In this document: piece by piece, positions 8,094 through 16,120 of the stretch | Layout of the letters: the number at the start of each line of letters is the position of its first letter | Position numbering within the stretch: the stretch's first letter is position 1 | IMG/VR virus record: IMGVR_UViG_3300018019_000024 | Span: 1-34,170 of that record | Strand: one strand, 5' to 3' | Length of the DNA: 34,170 nt | From: a virus | Program-made: the position numbers and the translations under genes | Notes under the pieces: model-generated | Seen by the model: the letters and a program-made list of their open reading frames with translations, nothing else | Told to the model about the DNA's origin: nothing | The model's database searches: none

Positions 8094-8661
8094 TTTTTTT
8101 TACAATCTGCAGCTCTTTCAGTTTCACCGCCGGCCAGTACTCGCTCAGCACGTAGGCTAAGACGTCCAGCGAATTGTCCCCCAGCAGGTTGGCGACTTTT
8201 TGCACATCGACCCGGCTGGTAATCGGCGGCGGCTTCTGGCCGTCAATTGAGCGCACGCTGATGCAGCAGCGTGCAATCAAGTCGAGCGCGTCGCTGGGCG
8301 GCTGGCCGGCCATCAGGATGGCGACGCGCGCGGTCAGCGACACGCCGGCGGGCGGCCCAAACACCACGTCGCGGCCGTCCGGCAGCTTCAACTCAATCGT
8401 TTCGATATCTTCGCGCGGCTTGACCACGTCGGCCGGGTCGGACTGTGTGCCCTGTTCCTCGGCCGCATGCTCGTCGTGCTGCTGCTGATGCAACGCAGCC
8501 GTGCGCTCGGGCGACGGCACTGGCCGTCGATTGCGCGGTGCCGCCTGTCGCGCTGCCACGGGTTTTTGTCCCGCTACCGCAGCCGCGATCTCTGGCGGTA
8601 TTGCGCCGCCGGTCGGCGCCTTTATGGCGCCCGTGCTGAGGGTAAGCTCTGGTGATCCCAT
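8077..8661 (-). CDS. Tail assembly chaperone, first frame (G)
   Basis: 194 residues from the ATG at 8661 (AAGGAG upstream). The first 90 residues are Pro/Ala/Gln-rich and look disordered. The folded part begins near ETIELKLPDGRDVVFGPPAG and continues with SLTARVAILMAGQPPSDALD, and DVQKVANLLGDNSLDVLAYV. It ends LKELQIVKKNLRGP, with IVKK encoded by the A9 slip site. Gene order tube, this gene, then tape measure region is that of the G chaperone, which coats the tape measure while the tube polymerises. The product ending at 8077 would be the short, frequent form and the frameshifted one the rare form. Confidence 0.75.
   Translation of the reverse strand: MGSPELTLSTGAIKAPTGGAIPPEIAAAVAGQKPVAARQAAPRNRRPVPSPERTAALHQQQHDEHAAEEQGTQSDPADVVKPREDIETIELKLPDGRDVVFGPPAGVSLTARVAILMAGQPPSDALDLIARCCISVRSIDGQKPPPITSRVDVQKVANLLGDNSLDVLAYVLSEYWPAVKLKELQIVKKNLRGP
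8093..8101 (-). promoter_or_regulatory. A9 slippery site for programmed frameshifting or transcriptional slippage
   Basis: Nine consecutive A on the minus strand (T on plus) in context ATT GTA AAA AAA AAT CTG. The G frame stops 18 nt after the run, while the coding extension needs the next codon to start at the ninth A, a net +1 or -2. A plain -1 slip gives a different reading (KSARTL...) that does not resemble a chaperone. Mu itself uses a -2 shift at this gene. Confidence 0.65.
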
Positions 8662-8686
8662 GGGGGTGGGGCTCCTTGGTTAAGAT

Positions 8687-9184
8687 TTACGCGGCGGCTG
8701 CAAGCGCCGTCAGGAAGGGCGCGCCGCCGCCGGTCCCGACGCATTGCGCCCAGGCGAAGGCGAGCGACTGGTCGACCTCCTTCATGCCTTTGTAATTGCC
8801 GAATGTCGGCTTGTTGAATTGCACGCCGGTGTACAGGTACTCGTCCACCGTGCCGTCGCGATTCAGTATGTTGATCGACAGCGAGAATTGCGGGATGACG
8901 CCGCGGCGGTGATACGCGTCCATCAGGTCGAGTATCATTTGCTGCAGGTTGCCGTTGGCGCGCGCGAAGGTGAAGCGGCCGGTGCCACCGTGCCAGGTGA
9001 CCTGGTGCACCGGTATGCCGCCATTGTCGATCGGCACAATAGTAATCAGCGTGTCGACCGCCTCGGTGTCAATGTCCATGACGCGCCCGAGGTCGGACAG
9101 CGGGAACTGGTCGCCGTAGTCATCTTGGACGATGCACGACGCATCGGTGCCAACCGAGAATCCATTAACGGTTACAGCTACCAT
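8687..9184 (-). CDS. Tail tube protein
   Basis: 165 residues, ATG at 9184 with Shine-Dalgarno AAAGGAGACTAAGTC. The sequence MVAVTVNGFSVGTDASCIVQ, then DIDTEAVDTLITIVPI, RFTFARANGNLQQMILDLMD and FSLSINILNRDGTVDEYLYT, matches the beta-barrel tube fold of contractile tails, with a central barrel and the long helix. It directly follows the sheath gene, the standard sheath-tube pair. The protein polymerises into the inner tube through which DNA passes. The C-terminus is Ala-rich (FLTALAAAA). Confidence 0.85.
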   Translation of the reverse strand: MVAVTVNGFSVGTDASCIVQDDYGDQFPLSDLGRVMDIDTEAVDTLITIVPIDNGGIPVHQVTWHGGTGRFTFARANGNLQQMILDLMDAYHRRGVIPQFSLSINILNRDGTVDEYLYTGVQFNKPTFGNYKGMKEVDQSLAFAWAQCVGTGGGAPFLTALAAAA

Positions 9185-9223
9185 GACTTAGTCTCCTTTG
9201 GCTGATCGGTGACGCGTATCTCG

Positions 9224-11167
9224 TTAGTTGCTAGGCGGCGATTGCCCCGGTGTAGCGCCAACGGTCACTACAGTCGTGCCCCCTTGAAGGGTGAGAATAA
9301 AGAACCGCACGCTGGACAGATAGCGCACGCGCACCAGCACATAGCAGTAATGCTGCGCAACGCTTGTCGGCGTGTTGACGCCCTGGCCCGCGACTGCGTT
9401 CTGGCTGGCGTCGAAAGTACAGACCACCGCAAAGTCGTCGATCTGCCCCACGGTCCCGTTCGCCCCCTTGAGGCCTTGCAGGAAGGTGTTGAGCTGCAGT
9501 TTGACCGCATTGCGGAACGGGTCGTTGGGCTGCTGACTCTGCAGCTGGTCGACGAACACGCCCATGGCGGCCTGGAAACTGCGCGCCAGCCAGCAGGTCA
9601 TGCGCCAGTATTCGAACGGCTGCGTGACGCGCGTGAGCGACGTCGTCTGGCCGTGCCGTATGCCGAACACCGCGCCTGCCGGAATCGGGTTGGCAATGAA
9701 CATGACGCCGGCGCTGGCCAGCTGCCCGACCTCGGATTCGCTATACGGCACATTGCCCGTGGTCGGATTGTTGCGCTCGGTGCCGACCACCAGCGCGACC
9801 TGCTTATTGCCGGGCGACTGCGCCGGCGGCAGCGTGGTGATATAGCCGCCGATGTACGCGTTGGGCGACACCAGGCGCGTGATCGCATTGACCGGGTCGT
9901 AAAAGTACACCCAATCCTTAGTCCAGGCGAAAGCCGGGTCGTGCACGGCGACGGCCGACACTTGCGCGAGCGCGGCCGCGGTGGTGGTGCCCAGCGCCAT
10001 GGCCTGCAGCAGGCTGCAGCCATTAACCTGCGCGAACTGCAGCAGCGTCGGGGAAATGGTTATGTCGGTGCAGCCGACCAGCCAGACGACGCCGACTGCC
10101 GGGTTTTGGCTTTGCAGCGCGTACAGCCCGGTGGGCGGAATCACGCTGTTGCTGCCCAGCAGCGTTGCGGTGACGACGCCGGCGCGGCCGTCGGTGCCGC
10201 CGCTGAATGCGTAAGTACCGGGTGTCGGCGCCCCGACCGCCTGGTTATAGGCGCCAGCGGCAACGATTGCGGACGGCCCCTGGAAACCGGATATGCCGTT
10301 GGTGACGGCGGACGCGAGCGCTTTCCAGAATCCGGCCGCGGGGATATTCGCGTACAGCTCCTGCTGGCCGGTGGTCGGCAGGAAAATCCCCACATTGAAC
10401 GTATTGGTGGCCGCGCCGGCGCTGATCTGCACCTGGATGGCATTGCCGACCACGCCGGTAAAAATGCCCTTGAGCGTAATGCCGGTGCCGGACGCCGCCG
10501 CGGTGCCAAGCGTTGCCGTCGCGCTCGAGCCGCTGGTGCGGGTGTACGTGACCTGCGGCGACAGGGTGGTCGGCTGGTAGATCGAGCAGACCACGCCGGT
10601 GCTGCTGGCGAACAGGCCGGCCGCGCTAATGACGGCGTTGGCATTGACCGCGGTGGCCAGCTTGGCGGCGAGCGACGTCAAGGTGTCGCCGCTGACCCCG
10701 GGAATCGTCAGCGTGATCGGCGAGCCCGTCAGGGCGCTGGACGTGAAAGTGACAGAGAACGAATCACCCGAGACTGCCGAGCCGGTGAGCGTGACGGTTT
10801 CGGCGCCCGACGTGAGCGCGCCCGACAGCGGGCCCGACGCCGCGGTGTCGTTGCCGTCGGTGACGCGCACCGCCCAGCCCTCATTGTTCAAACCGCTGGC
10901 CTGGCCAAACGCAATCGCCAGGTCGGTCGCGATATCGTACGGGTCGGTGAGCGACGCGGCGCTGATCGGGCCGAAGGTCTGCAAAGCGTCAAACGGCGAG
11001 CCCAGGTGCTGGGCTTTGTTGACCGCGCCCCAGCTGGCGGTGCCGACCAGACCGAACACGTCGGTGGGCACCCCGCTGATATAGCCGGGCGGGTTTTGGA
11101 TCGCGATGTACAGGTCGTCGGCGGTCAGTGACGCAGGATTGAAGTTTGCGGCTGGAACGATTGGCAT
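9224..11167 (-). CDS. Contractile tail sheath protein with inserted recurrent domain
   Basis: 647 residues from the ATG at 11167. The N-terminus has PPGYISGVPTDVFGLVGTAS WG, the classical start of sheath proteins (P-G-v-y...). The C-terminal half has the conserved sheath core, including NPTTGNVPYSESEVGQLASA, GVMFIANPIPAGAVFGIRHG and the closing FEYWRMTCWLARSFQAAMGV. Between about residues 122 and 225 sits a copy of the module seen in other virion proteins here (TLTGSAVSGDSFSVTFTSSA, then GVSGDTLTSLAAKLATAVNA). In known sheaths this region carries variable surface-exposed insertion domains. Inference: the module decorates the outside of the tail. Confidence 0.88.
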   Translation of the reverse strand: MPIVPAANFNPASLTADDLYIAIQNPPGYISGVPTDVFGLVGTASWGAVNKAQHLGSPFDALQTFGPISAASLTDPYDIATDLAIAFGQASGLNNEGWAVRVTDGNDTAASGPLSGALTSGAETVTLTGSAVSGDSFSVTFTSSALTGSPITLTIPGVSGDTLTSLAAKLATAVNANAVISAAGLFASSTGVVCSIYQPTTLSPQVTYTRTSGSSATATLGTAAASGTGITLKGIFTGVVGNAIQVQISAGAATNTFNVGIFLPTTGQQELYANIPAAGFWKALASAVTNGISGFQGPSAIVAAGAYNQAVGAPTPGTYAFSGGTDGRAGVVTATLLGSNSVIPPTGLYALQSQNPAVGVVWLVGCTDITISPTLLQFAQVNGCSLLQAMALGTTTAAALAQVSAVAVHDPAFAWTKDWVYFYDPVNAITRLVSPNAYIGGYITTLPPAQSPGNKQVALVVGTERNNPTTGNVPYSESEVGQLASAGVMFIANPIPAGAVFGIRHGQTTSLTRVTQPFEYWRMTCWLARSFQAAMGVFVDQLQSQQPNDPFRNAVKLQLNTFLQGLKGANGTVGQIDDFAVVCTFDASQNAVAGQGVNTPTSVAQHYCYVLVRVRYLSSVRFFILTLQGGTTVVTVGATPGQSPPSN

Positions 11168-11182
11168 TGTTAAGTCCCCCGT

Positions 11183-12061
11183 CTAGCTTTCCAGAACTGC
11201 GTAAGCCGGCACCAGCGCCAGCACGGCGTACAGCACGTCCTGCGTCGTGATTGGATACTCCAATCGCGTCAGGAAGTCATGCCGATAAACGTCCTCGAGC
11301 GTGTCGTCCTCGATCGCATAATCGTTTTCCATGGTCAGGCGCGCCTGGGTGACGCCGTCGGCCAGCGTCGGCCCGAAATTGTCCTGCAGGCTGCCCAGCA
11401 GCGTGGTGATGGGCGACACCGCAATGGCGCGCGCGGGCTGTGTTTGGGTCCAGACCGTGATTTGCAACTGTGATTCGCGCCGCCCCAGCTCGCGTACCTG
11501 CGTGCCGCCGTTGCCGGTATAGCTTTGCAACGCCACCGGGCCGGCGGTCAGGTTGTTGAGGTGGACCGTCGCGCCCGTCGTGGTGGCGAGCAACCAGGTC
11601 GACAGCGTCGGGTCGGCGTTGATAAGCCCGGCCAGCCGGGTCGCCATGCTGCCAGGGGTGTCGCCGCTGACGGCGATTGCGACCACGGCCGCGGTTTTGT
11701 TGGGCGCGTTGGACTGCGGGGCCCTGGCGATCAGCGACACCGCGTCGCCGGCCGACACCGGGCCGCCCAGCGTCAGCGAGCCCGAATGAGTCGGCGGCAG
11801 CGTCGCCGGCGGATTGACCACGCTGGTGAGCGTCGCCGGCGTCACGATCCGGTTATAGGGGAAGGACGACCAGCGTGTGGTGTTGCGCCCCACCTTGCGG
11901 TCGTACACGCTTATCAGCGTGCCGCCGTTGCGCGCCAGGTTCTGCAGCGCCGTCACCGGCGGCCAGCCGACAGCGCACTGAATCGGTGCCAGCGCAATAC
12001 CGGTCACGGCAGCCGTCACCTGCTTCTGTAAAGCCGCCATGACGTCGTAAATCGTGGTCAT
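11183..12061 (-). CDS. Neck/tail completion-type virion protein with inserted recurrent domain
   Basis: 292 residues, ATG at 12061 in an ATGA overlap with the preceding gene. The start MTTIYDVMAALQKQVTAAVT, and the end (ENDYAIEDDTLEDVYRHDFL, then YPITTQDVLYAVLALVPAYA), belong to a fold placed next to the sheath. No exact family could be named. Residues about 95-185 hold the recurrent module (SGSLTLGGPVSAGDAVSLIA, then IAVSGDTPGSMATRLAGLIN). Location immediately before the sheath gene suggests a tail terminator or neck component. The role is inferred from position only. Confidence 0.6.
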   Translation of the reverse strand: MTTIYDVMAALQKQVTAAVTGIALAPIQCAVGWPPVTALQNLARNGGTLISVYDRKVGRNTTRWSSFPYNRIVTPATLTSVVNPPATLPPTHSGSLTLGGPVSAGDAVSLIARAPQSNAPNKTAAVVAIAVSGDTPGSMATRLAGLINADPTLSTWLLATTTGATVHLNNLTAGPVALQSYTGNGGTQVRELGRRESQLQITVWTQTQPARAIAVSPITTLLGSLQDNFGPTLADGVTQARLTMENDYAIEDDTLEDVYRHDFLTRLEYPITTQDVLYAVLALVPAYAVLES

Positions 12062-12861
12062 GGCTGGGCCACCTTGCGGTCGCACAGCAGCTGGTAGCCG
12101 ACCACGCCCGCCAGCTGCTCGTACGGACTGACCACGACATAGCGCGCGCCGTTCTGGTCAATGATCGCGTCGCCCTCGCGCGGCAGATAGCCGGGCAGCG
12201 GCGGCACGTAGAAAAACCAGTGCGTCGGCTTAAGCATGCCGGGCACACCGGGGCCGAAGATCGCTTCCCCCCGCCGGTGCGCACTGCCGATTCCGGCCGG
12301 CACCAGCGAAGCGCCCCCGGCCCCGGCACTCCCGAAGGCGAACGAGCCGCCCGCGAGGACCAATGGCTGGTCGTTGTCGTGTGTGCTTTCCCAGTATTGC
12401 GACCCGTCGCCCTGGACAGCCGGCGCGACGGCAGGCCGGTAAATCGTGACCAGGCGGTTAATCGTGCCGCCGACCGCCTTATTGACCGGCGGGTGCCAGG
12501 CCAGGCACATGCCGTTGAGCTCAATCGTGCCCGGTATGCTGGTCGCGCCGGCGCCGTAGCTGACGCCAGGCACATAGGCCGGGTCGTTGAGCAGGAAAAT
12601 ATCGCCCAGCACGAACGGGTCCATGTTGGCGACAATGTCGATCCACTGCGTGGTGTTCTTGAGCCCGGTCAGTATTTTGGTTTCGCCGGTTATCTTGCGA
12701 TAAAACAGCGGGAAGTTGCTCGCCACCTTGGCCCAACCGCCGGGGAAGTCGCCGGCCGAAGATCCAATAATCCGGAACGCGTTGTAGGGCGGCCCAAGCT
12801 TCCGCGCCGCGATGCCCTTGCCGCGGTCAATCTTACTTTGTACTGTCGCATAGCTAACCAT
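12058..12861 (-). CDS. Virion structural protein, head-tail connector region
   Basis: 267 residues, ATG at 12861. The sequence (RIIGSSAGDFPGGWAKVASN, FPLFYRKITGETKILTGLKN, then MDPFVLGDIFLLNDPAYVPG) is mostly beta and contains no enzyme motif. It ends SPYEQLAGVVGYQLLCDRKV. It overlaps the next gene by ATGA, so the two are translated together. The start codon overlaps, on the opposite strand, the ATG of the HNH gene at 12860. Position between the connector at 13407 and the sheath block suggests a head completion or neck protein. No confident family name. Confidence 0.55.
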   Translation of the reverse strand: MVSYATVQSKIDRGKGIAARKLGPPYNAFRIIGSSAGDFPGGWAKVASNFPLFYRKITGETKILTGLKNTTQWIDIVANMDPFVLGDIFLLNDPAYVPGVSYGAGATSIPGTIELNGMCLAWHPPVNKAVGGTINRLVTIYRPAVAPAVQGDGSQYWESTHDNDQPLVLAGGSFAFGSAGAGGASLVPAGIGSAHRRGEAIFGPGVPGMLKPTHWFFYVPPLPGYLPREGDAIIDQNGARYVVVSPYEQLAGVVGYQLLCDRKVAQP

Positions 12862-13402
12862 GGCGGGCCCCGCGATGCCGCGACCACAAAGACGGACAGA
12901 ATTGTCGGCTGATTATATTCGTTCGATTTTGGCCTACGACCCGCTCACCGGCGAGTTTCGATGGCGCCATAGAGATGATCGCCCAAAATGGTGGAATACG
13001 CATTATGCTGGCAAGATAGCTGGAACGATCGATGCCAATGGCTACCGGAGAATCTGCATCGACAACGGTTGCCGACACCTTGGCCAAAGACTCGCTTGGC
13101 TGATTATGACGGCGTTGTGGCCAATAAATGAAATTGACCACAAAAACACGGATAACGGCGACAACCGCTGGGACAATTTGCGCGAGGCGACGGAAGCCCA
13201 AAATAAAAGAAACAGACGCATGTTGGTTCGAAATGCGTCCGGGCTCAAAGGTGTTTGTGCACATAAAGGCAAGTGGCAGGCGACAATCTATGCCGAAGGC
13301 ATCAATTACTACCTCGGTCGCTTCGACACACCAAAAGCCGCGCACAACGCTTATTGTGCAGCAGCAAAACAGCTGCATGGCGAATTTGCACGCACTGCCT
13401 AA
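12860..13402 (+). CDS. Free-standing HNH homing endonuclease with AP2-like DNA-binding domain
   Basis: 180 residues on the plus strand. An N-terminal module (YIRSILAYDPLTGEFRWRHR) is followed by the HNH core LAWLIMTALWPINEIDHKNT, then DNGDNRWDNLREATEAQNKR. The visible residues are the D-H of IDHKNTD and the N of NLREAT. The C-terminal domain (SGLKGVCAHKGKWQATIYAE, then YYLGRFDTPKAAHNAYCAAA) is an AP2/ERF-type DNA-binding module. The start may be the ATG at 12860 or that at 12875. The gene is opposite to the virion operon and occupies exactly the gap between two structural genes, the usual footprint of a homing insertion. Confidence 0.88.
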   Translation: MAGPAMPRPQRRTELSADYIRSILAYDPLTGEFRWRHRDDRPKWWNTHYAGKIAGTIDANGYRRICIDNGCRHLGQRLAWLIMTALWPINEIDHKNTDNGDNRWDNLREATEAQNKRNRRMLVRNASGLKGVCAHKGKWQATIYAEGINYYLGRFDTPKAAHNAYCAAAKQLHGEFARTA

Positions 13403-13406
13403 CCAT

Positions 13407-14225
13407 CTATACATACGAAATGGCTCCCGTGCGCTGAGGTTGCTGACGCATATCCTTGTTCATCGGCGTGCCGAGGAAATCAGACAGCATTTGCCGCCAG
13501 TTTTCGTATAGGCTGCGGCGCTGCCCGGCCTCGTTGCTGCGGCCTTTCCAGACGTCGGCCTTGATCGTGTCGAGGTTTTGCGACGTGCTGGCATAGGCGT
13601 TCTCGAGCCCGTTCAAGATCGGGATATAGCCCCAGATCGTCGTGACGCCGTCCAGGCTGGTGTTGGGGTTGAGCTGCACGCCGGTTGCGGTCAGCTGCGG
13701 CGCCACCGCGCCAGTCCCGCTGCAGGTCAGCGTGAAATTGACCGGGCAGATAAACCCGACTTCCGGCACCGCGACGGCATTTTGCGAGAACGGGCCGGTG
13801 CCGTACGGCGACAGCCCCAGGATATTGGCGGCCTGCAGCGTCGCGTTGCGGTTGACGGCCGCGGTCAGCGCGTTGATCAGCGTAATGCGTGCGTCGTTGT
13901 CCGGCGGGTTGTTCAACGGTGCCGTGACGATCACGCTGACCGGGCTGCCCAGCGGGCCGCCGCTGAATGTCGCCGTCAGGGTGTCGCCGGTGTTGGGCTG
14001 CGGGCCGGTCAGCGCGACGGCGCCATAGGCCAGACCGGTCAGCCGGGCTTCCTCGTCCGGGTTTAGGTTGTTCATTTTGTATTCCAGGAAGCCGTAGGCC
14101 TGGAAAAACCGGTAACCGACCGCGCCCTGCGCCAGCGTGCCGCCGGCAGGCGATATGCGCAGCAGACCGGCGACCGGATAACCTAGATGGCGTCTTACGT
14201 CTGATTTTTGGGCTGCGGTCAGCAT
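13407..14225 (-). CDS. Head-tail connector protein with large internal insertion
   Basis: 272 residues from the ATG at 14225; a longer reading overlaps the zinc protein and was rejected. The N-terminus MLTAAQKSDVRRHLGYPVAG, with RFFQAYGFLEYKMNNLNPDE, and the C-terminus (NLDTIKADVWKGRSNEAGQR, then LYENWRQMLSDFLGTPMNK) match a common small connector-type protein. In ordinary homologues, as far as I know, these two parts are contiguous. Here residues about 70-200 are an insertion containing the recurrent module (TGPQPNTGDTLTATFSGG, then TLINALTAAVNRNATLQAAN). The family name is not certain. Confidence 0.6.
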   Translation of the reverse strand: MLTAAQKSDVRRHLGYPVAGLLRISPAGGTLAQGAVGYRFFQAYGFLEYKMNNLNPDEEARLTGLAYGAVALTGPQPNTGDTLTATFSGGPLGSPVSVIVTAPLNNPPDNDARITLINALTAAVNRNATLQAANILGLSPYGTGPFSQNAVAVPEVGFICPVNFTLTCSGTGAVAPQLTATGVQLNPNTSLDGVTTIWGYIPILNGLENAYASTSQNLDTIKADVWKGRSNEAGQRRSLYENWRQMLSDFLGTPMNKDMRQQPQRTGAISYV

Positions 14226-14232
14226 GGGGCTG

Positions 14233-14643
14233 CTACCCCACGCGCTTTTTCTCGGCGCCCTGTCCCGGCAGCGGGAATACAGTCTTGCAATGCGGGCAGC
14301 ACGCCATGCCGCCGGCCTGGCTGACCGGGCAAATCGGCGCCTGGCTCGCCTTGAGCTGCTCAATCTGTGCGTGGTCGGTCAGTACCATGGTGCGCTTGAA
14401 TTCGCCCACCACATTGCCCAGCAGGCATTTGAAGTCCTGCATGACCACATAGGGCTCGAACACCAGCGCGGCCGGCGCGCTTGGATGCACGACGACGTCG
14501 GCTGGCTTGTCCGGCGCGGCCGCGCGGACCTGCGCGGTGCCACAAGTCGGGCACGCGGCCTTCTTGTAATGCACCACGGCCCCGCACTGCGGGTTGGTGC
14601 ATGGCCGGAAGCCGACCGGAAGTCTGGTCGCGTGGTCCGTCAT
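14233..14643 (-). CDS. Small zinc-ribbon protein in the head gene cluster
   Basis: 136 residues, ATG at 14643 overlapping the preceding stop (ATGA). Two zinc-knuckle-like segments are present: CTNPQCGAVVHYKKAACPTCG-type cysteine spacing (C-x4-C then C-x2-C) near residues 15-35, and C-x8-9-CC-x2-C near residues 105-120. Between them lies VVMQDFKCLLGNVVGEFKRT. No enzymatic motif. The ATGA coupling to the decoration-like gene and position beside the connector suggest a structural or assembly role. No known family was recognised. The spacing supports metal binding, but this is inference. Confidence 0.6.
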   Translation of the reverse strand: MTDHATRLPVGFRPCTNPQCGAVVHYKKAACPTCGTAQVRAAAPDKPADVVVHPSAPAALVFEPYVVMQDFKCLLGNVVGEFKRTMVLTDHAQIEQLKASQAPICPVSQAGGMACCPHCKTVFPLPGQGAEKKRVG

Positions 14644-15902
14644 ACGATCGGTTCCCCGCTTGCCACCAGCGCCAACAGCAGCTGGTAGTCGACAAAATAC
14701 GGGTTGCCGTAGAAGAACGACCGCGCCTGGCCGTTATAGGCAAAGTCGAAATTGTTGGTGACCAGAATCGGGCCCGAGCCGTTGGCCAGCTTGCCGCTGT
14801 TGCTGAACGTCACGGTTTCGGTTTCGCCGTCGGTCGTCACGGCCGTGGTCGTCGGGTTGGCCGGCACGGTCAGTGACAGCGTGCCGGTGACGGATTCGCT
14901 GTAGCGCACCTGGCCAAAGCCGCCCGGGACCGTAATCGCGATGCTGCTGCCGGTGCGCAAGCCGGTAATGCCGGCCGCAGCCAGCACGGGGTCGCTGTTG
15001 ATTGCCGCGGTCAGGCCTGCGGCCGCCAGGGCGGTCGTGATATCGGTCGGCAGCGTGATGTAGGACACGGCGTGCGGGCTGCCGGGCAGATTGGCCGCGG
15101 TGAACGTCACCGTCAGCGTGTCGGCTGCGTCAGGCGTGGCGCCGACAACGACGGCCGGCGACGTTTTGTTGACCCAGCTGGTGACCGTGTAGTCGCCCGC
15201 CGGCACGCCGCTGATTTTGACGGCGCCGCTTGTGTCGGTGCCGATAATGCCCAGGCCGGCCAGGGTCGGGTTGGCCGCAATCGCCGCCACCAGGGCGTCG
15301 CCCATGTTGGTCGCGCTTTGCCCGGTCGTCGGCGCGGTCTGAATCACAACGCCGCCGCCCAGGCCGGGGCCGGTAAACAGCACGTTGACCTGGTCGCCCG
15401 TCAGCGCGGTGCCACCCAGCGTCACGGTCGCGCCCTCGCCGACGGGCGACGTCAGCACGGACAGATTGCCCACCGGGCCGGCGTGCTTGAACGTAATCAC
15501 GGCCTCGACGGCGTCGGCGCTGATATCGGCCTGCTGGGCGTTCAGGTTGTCGTTGAACAGCGTGGCCAGCTGCTCGGCGACCGCCACCAGGGTGTCGGTG
15601 CTGCTGACCAGATAGGTGACAGAGATTTTGGGCGGGCTAAGACCCTGCGCGGCCAGCGCGCCGTTGGTCAGGTCAATGGTGATTTCGTCGCCCGTGGTGA
15701 TGGTGCCGCCGATAGTCGCGGTCGCGGTCGCGGCGACGCGCGGGTTGGCCGCCAAAAAGTCGGCCGGCGACTGATTGCCACCGCCGGTGCTGTTGAGGCC
15801 GACCACGGGGGTATCGAAATTAGGCAGCAGCGTCGGGCGACGCGGCTGCACGGTGCCGACCGGCAGACCAGAAGGCGGGATTTGATCGTTGTTCGCAACC
15901 AT
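14640..15902 (-). CDS. Virion protein built mainly from three copies of the recurrent domain
   Basis: 420 residues, ATG at 15902. After a 55-residue N-terminal arm, three successive copies can be read at about residues 59-150 (TATIGGTITTGDEITIDL, then STDTLVAVAEQLATLFNDNL), 157-235 (TVTLGGTALTGDQVNVLF, then ATNMGDALVAAIAANPTLAG) and 255-328 (DAADTLTVTFTAANLPGSPH, then TTALAAAGLTAAINSDPVLA). The C-terminus (SFFYGNPYFVDYQLLLALVA) is distinct. It lies between the major capsid gene region and the connector, where decoration or fibre-like head proteins are often found. Function inferred as decoration or surface adhesion; no enzyme motif. Confidence 0.6.
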   Translation of the reverse strand: MVANNDQIPPSGLPVGTVQPRRPTLLPNFDTPVVGLNSTGGGNQSPADFLAANPRVAATATATIGGTITTGDEITIDLTNGALAAQGLSPPKISVTYLVSSTDTLVAVAEQLATLFNDNLNAQQADISADAVEAVITFKHAGPVGNLSVLTSPVGEGATVTLGGTALTGDQVNVLFTGPGLGGGVVIQTAPTTGQSATNMGDALVAAIAANPTLAGLGIIGTDTSGAVKISGVPAGDYTVTSWVNKTSPAVVVGATPDAADTLTVTFTAANLPGSPHAVSYITLPTDITTALAAAGLTAAINSDPVLAAAGITGLRTGSSIAITVPGGFGQVRYSESVTGTLSLTVPANPTTTAVTTDGETETVTFSNSGKLANGSGPILVTNNFDFAYNGQARSFFYGNPYFVDYQLLLALVASGEPIV

Positions 15903-15906
15903 GGCG

Positions 15907-16119
15907 TCAGCCCTTCTTGATCAGATTGCCGGCGTAGCGCGGCGTGGTCTTTTTCCCCATACGCACCCGCTCGGCTGCGCGCGTCATGCCCTGGCCACCG
16001 CTGACCTCTTTGTCCCAGTTGGGCGTGAAGCACTCGGTGCCGCCGAACGCTGGACCGGAGAACACCGCCGTGGTGGTGCGCTTTGGCGGCGCTATCTCTT
16101 TGGCCGGCTTGCCCGCCAT
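15907..16119 (-). CDS. Small basic hypothetical protein of the head cluster
   Basis: 70 residues, ATG at 16119, one base after the stop of the HNH gene and 4 bp before the next gene. The sequence is basic and Gly/Pro-rich (MAGKPAKEIAPPKRTTTAVF, then GGTECFTPNWDKEVSGGQGM). No domain recognised. It probably was adjacent to the 72-residue gene at 16772 before the HNH gene was inserted. Similar short basic proteins are common next to the capsid gene and may be minor head components. Function unknown. Confidence 0.55.
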   Translation of the reverse strand: MAGKPAKEIAPPKRTTTAVFSGPAFGGTECFTPNWDKEVSGGQGMTRAAERVRMGKKTTPRYAGNLIKKG

Positions 16120-16120
16120 G

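Noticed and set aside
9209-11131. A 640-codon open frame on the plus strand opposite the sheath gene
   Set aside because: It mirrors the codon pattern of the sheath gene in GC-rich DNA and lacks any domain. Arg/Ala/Gly bias is typical of an antisense shadow.
12860-13402. A group I intron around the HNH gene
   Set aside because: The HNH gene is on the opposite strand and lies between complete genes; no split ORF or intron core was found.
15072-15920. A 282-codon plus-strand frame opposite the gene at 14640
   Set aside because: Low-complexity R/G/V composition and full overlap with a well-supported gene mark it as a shadow.
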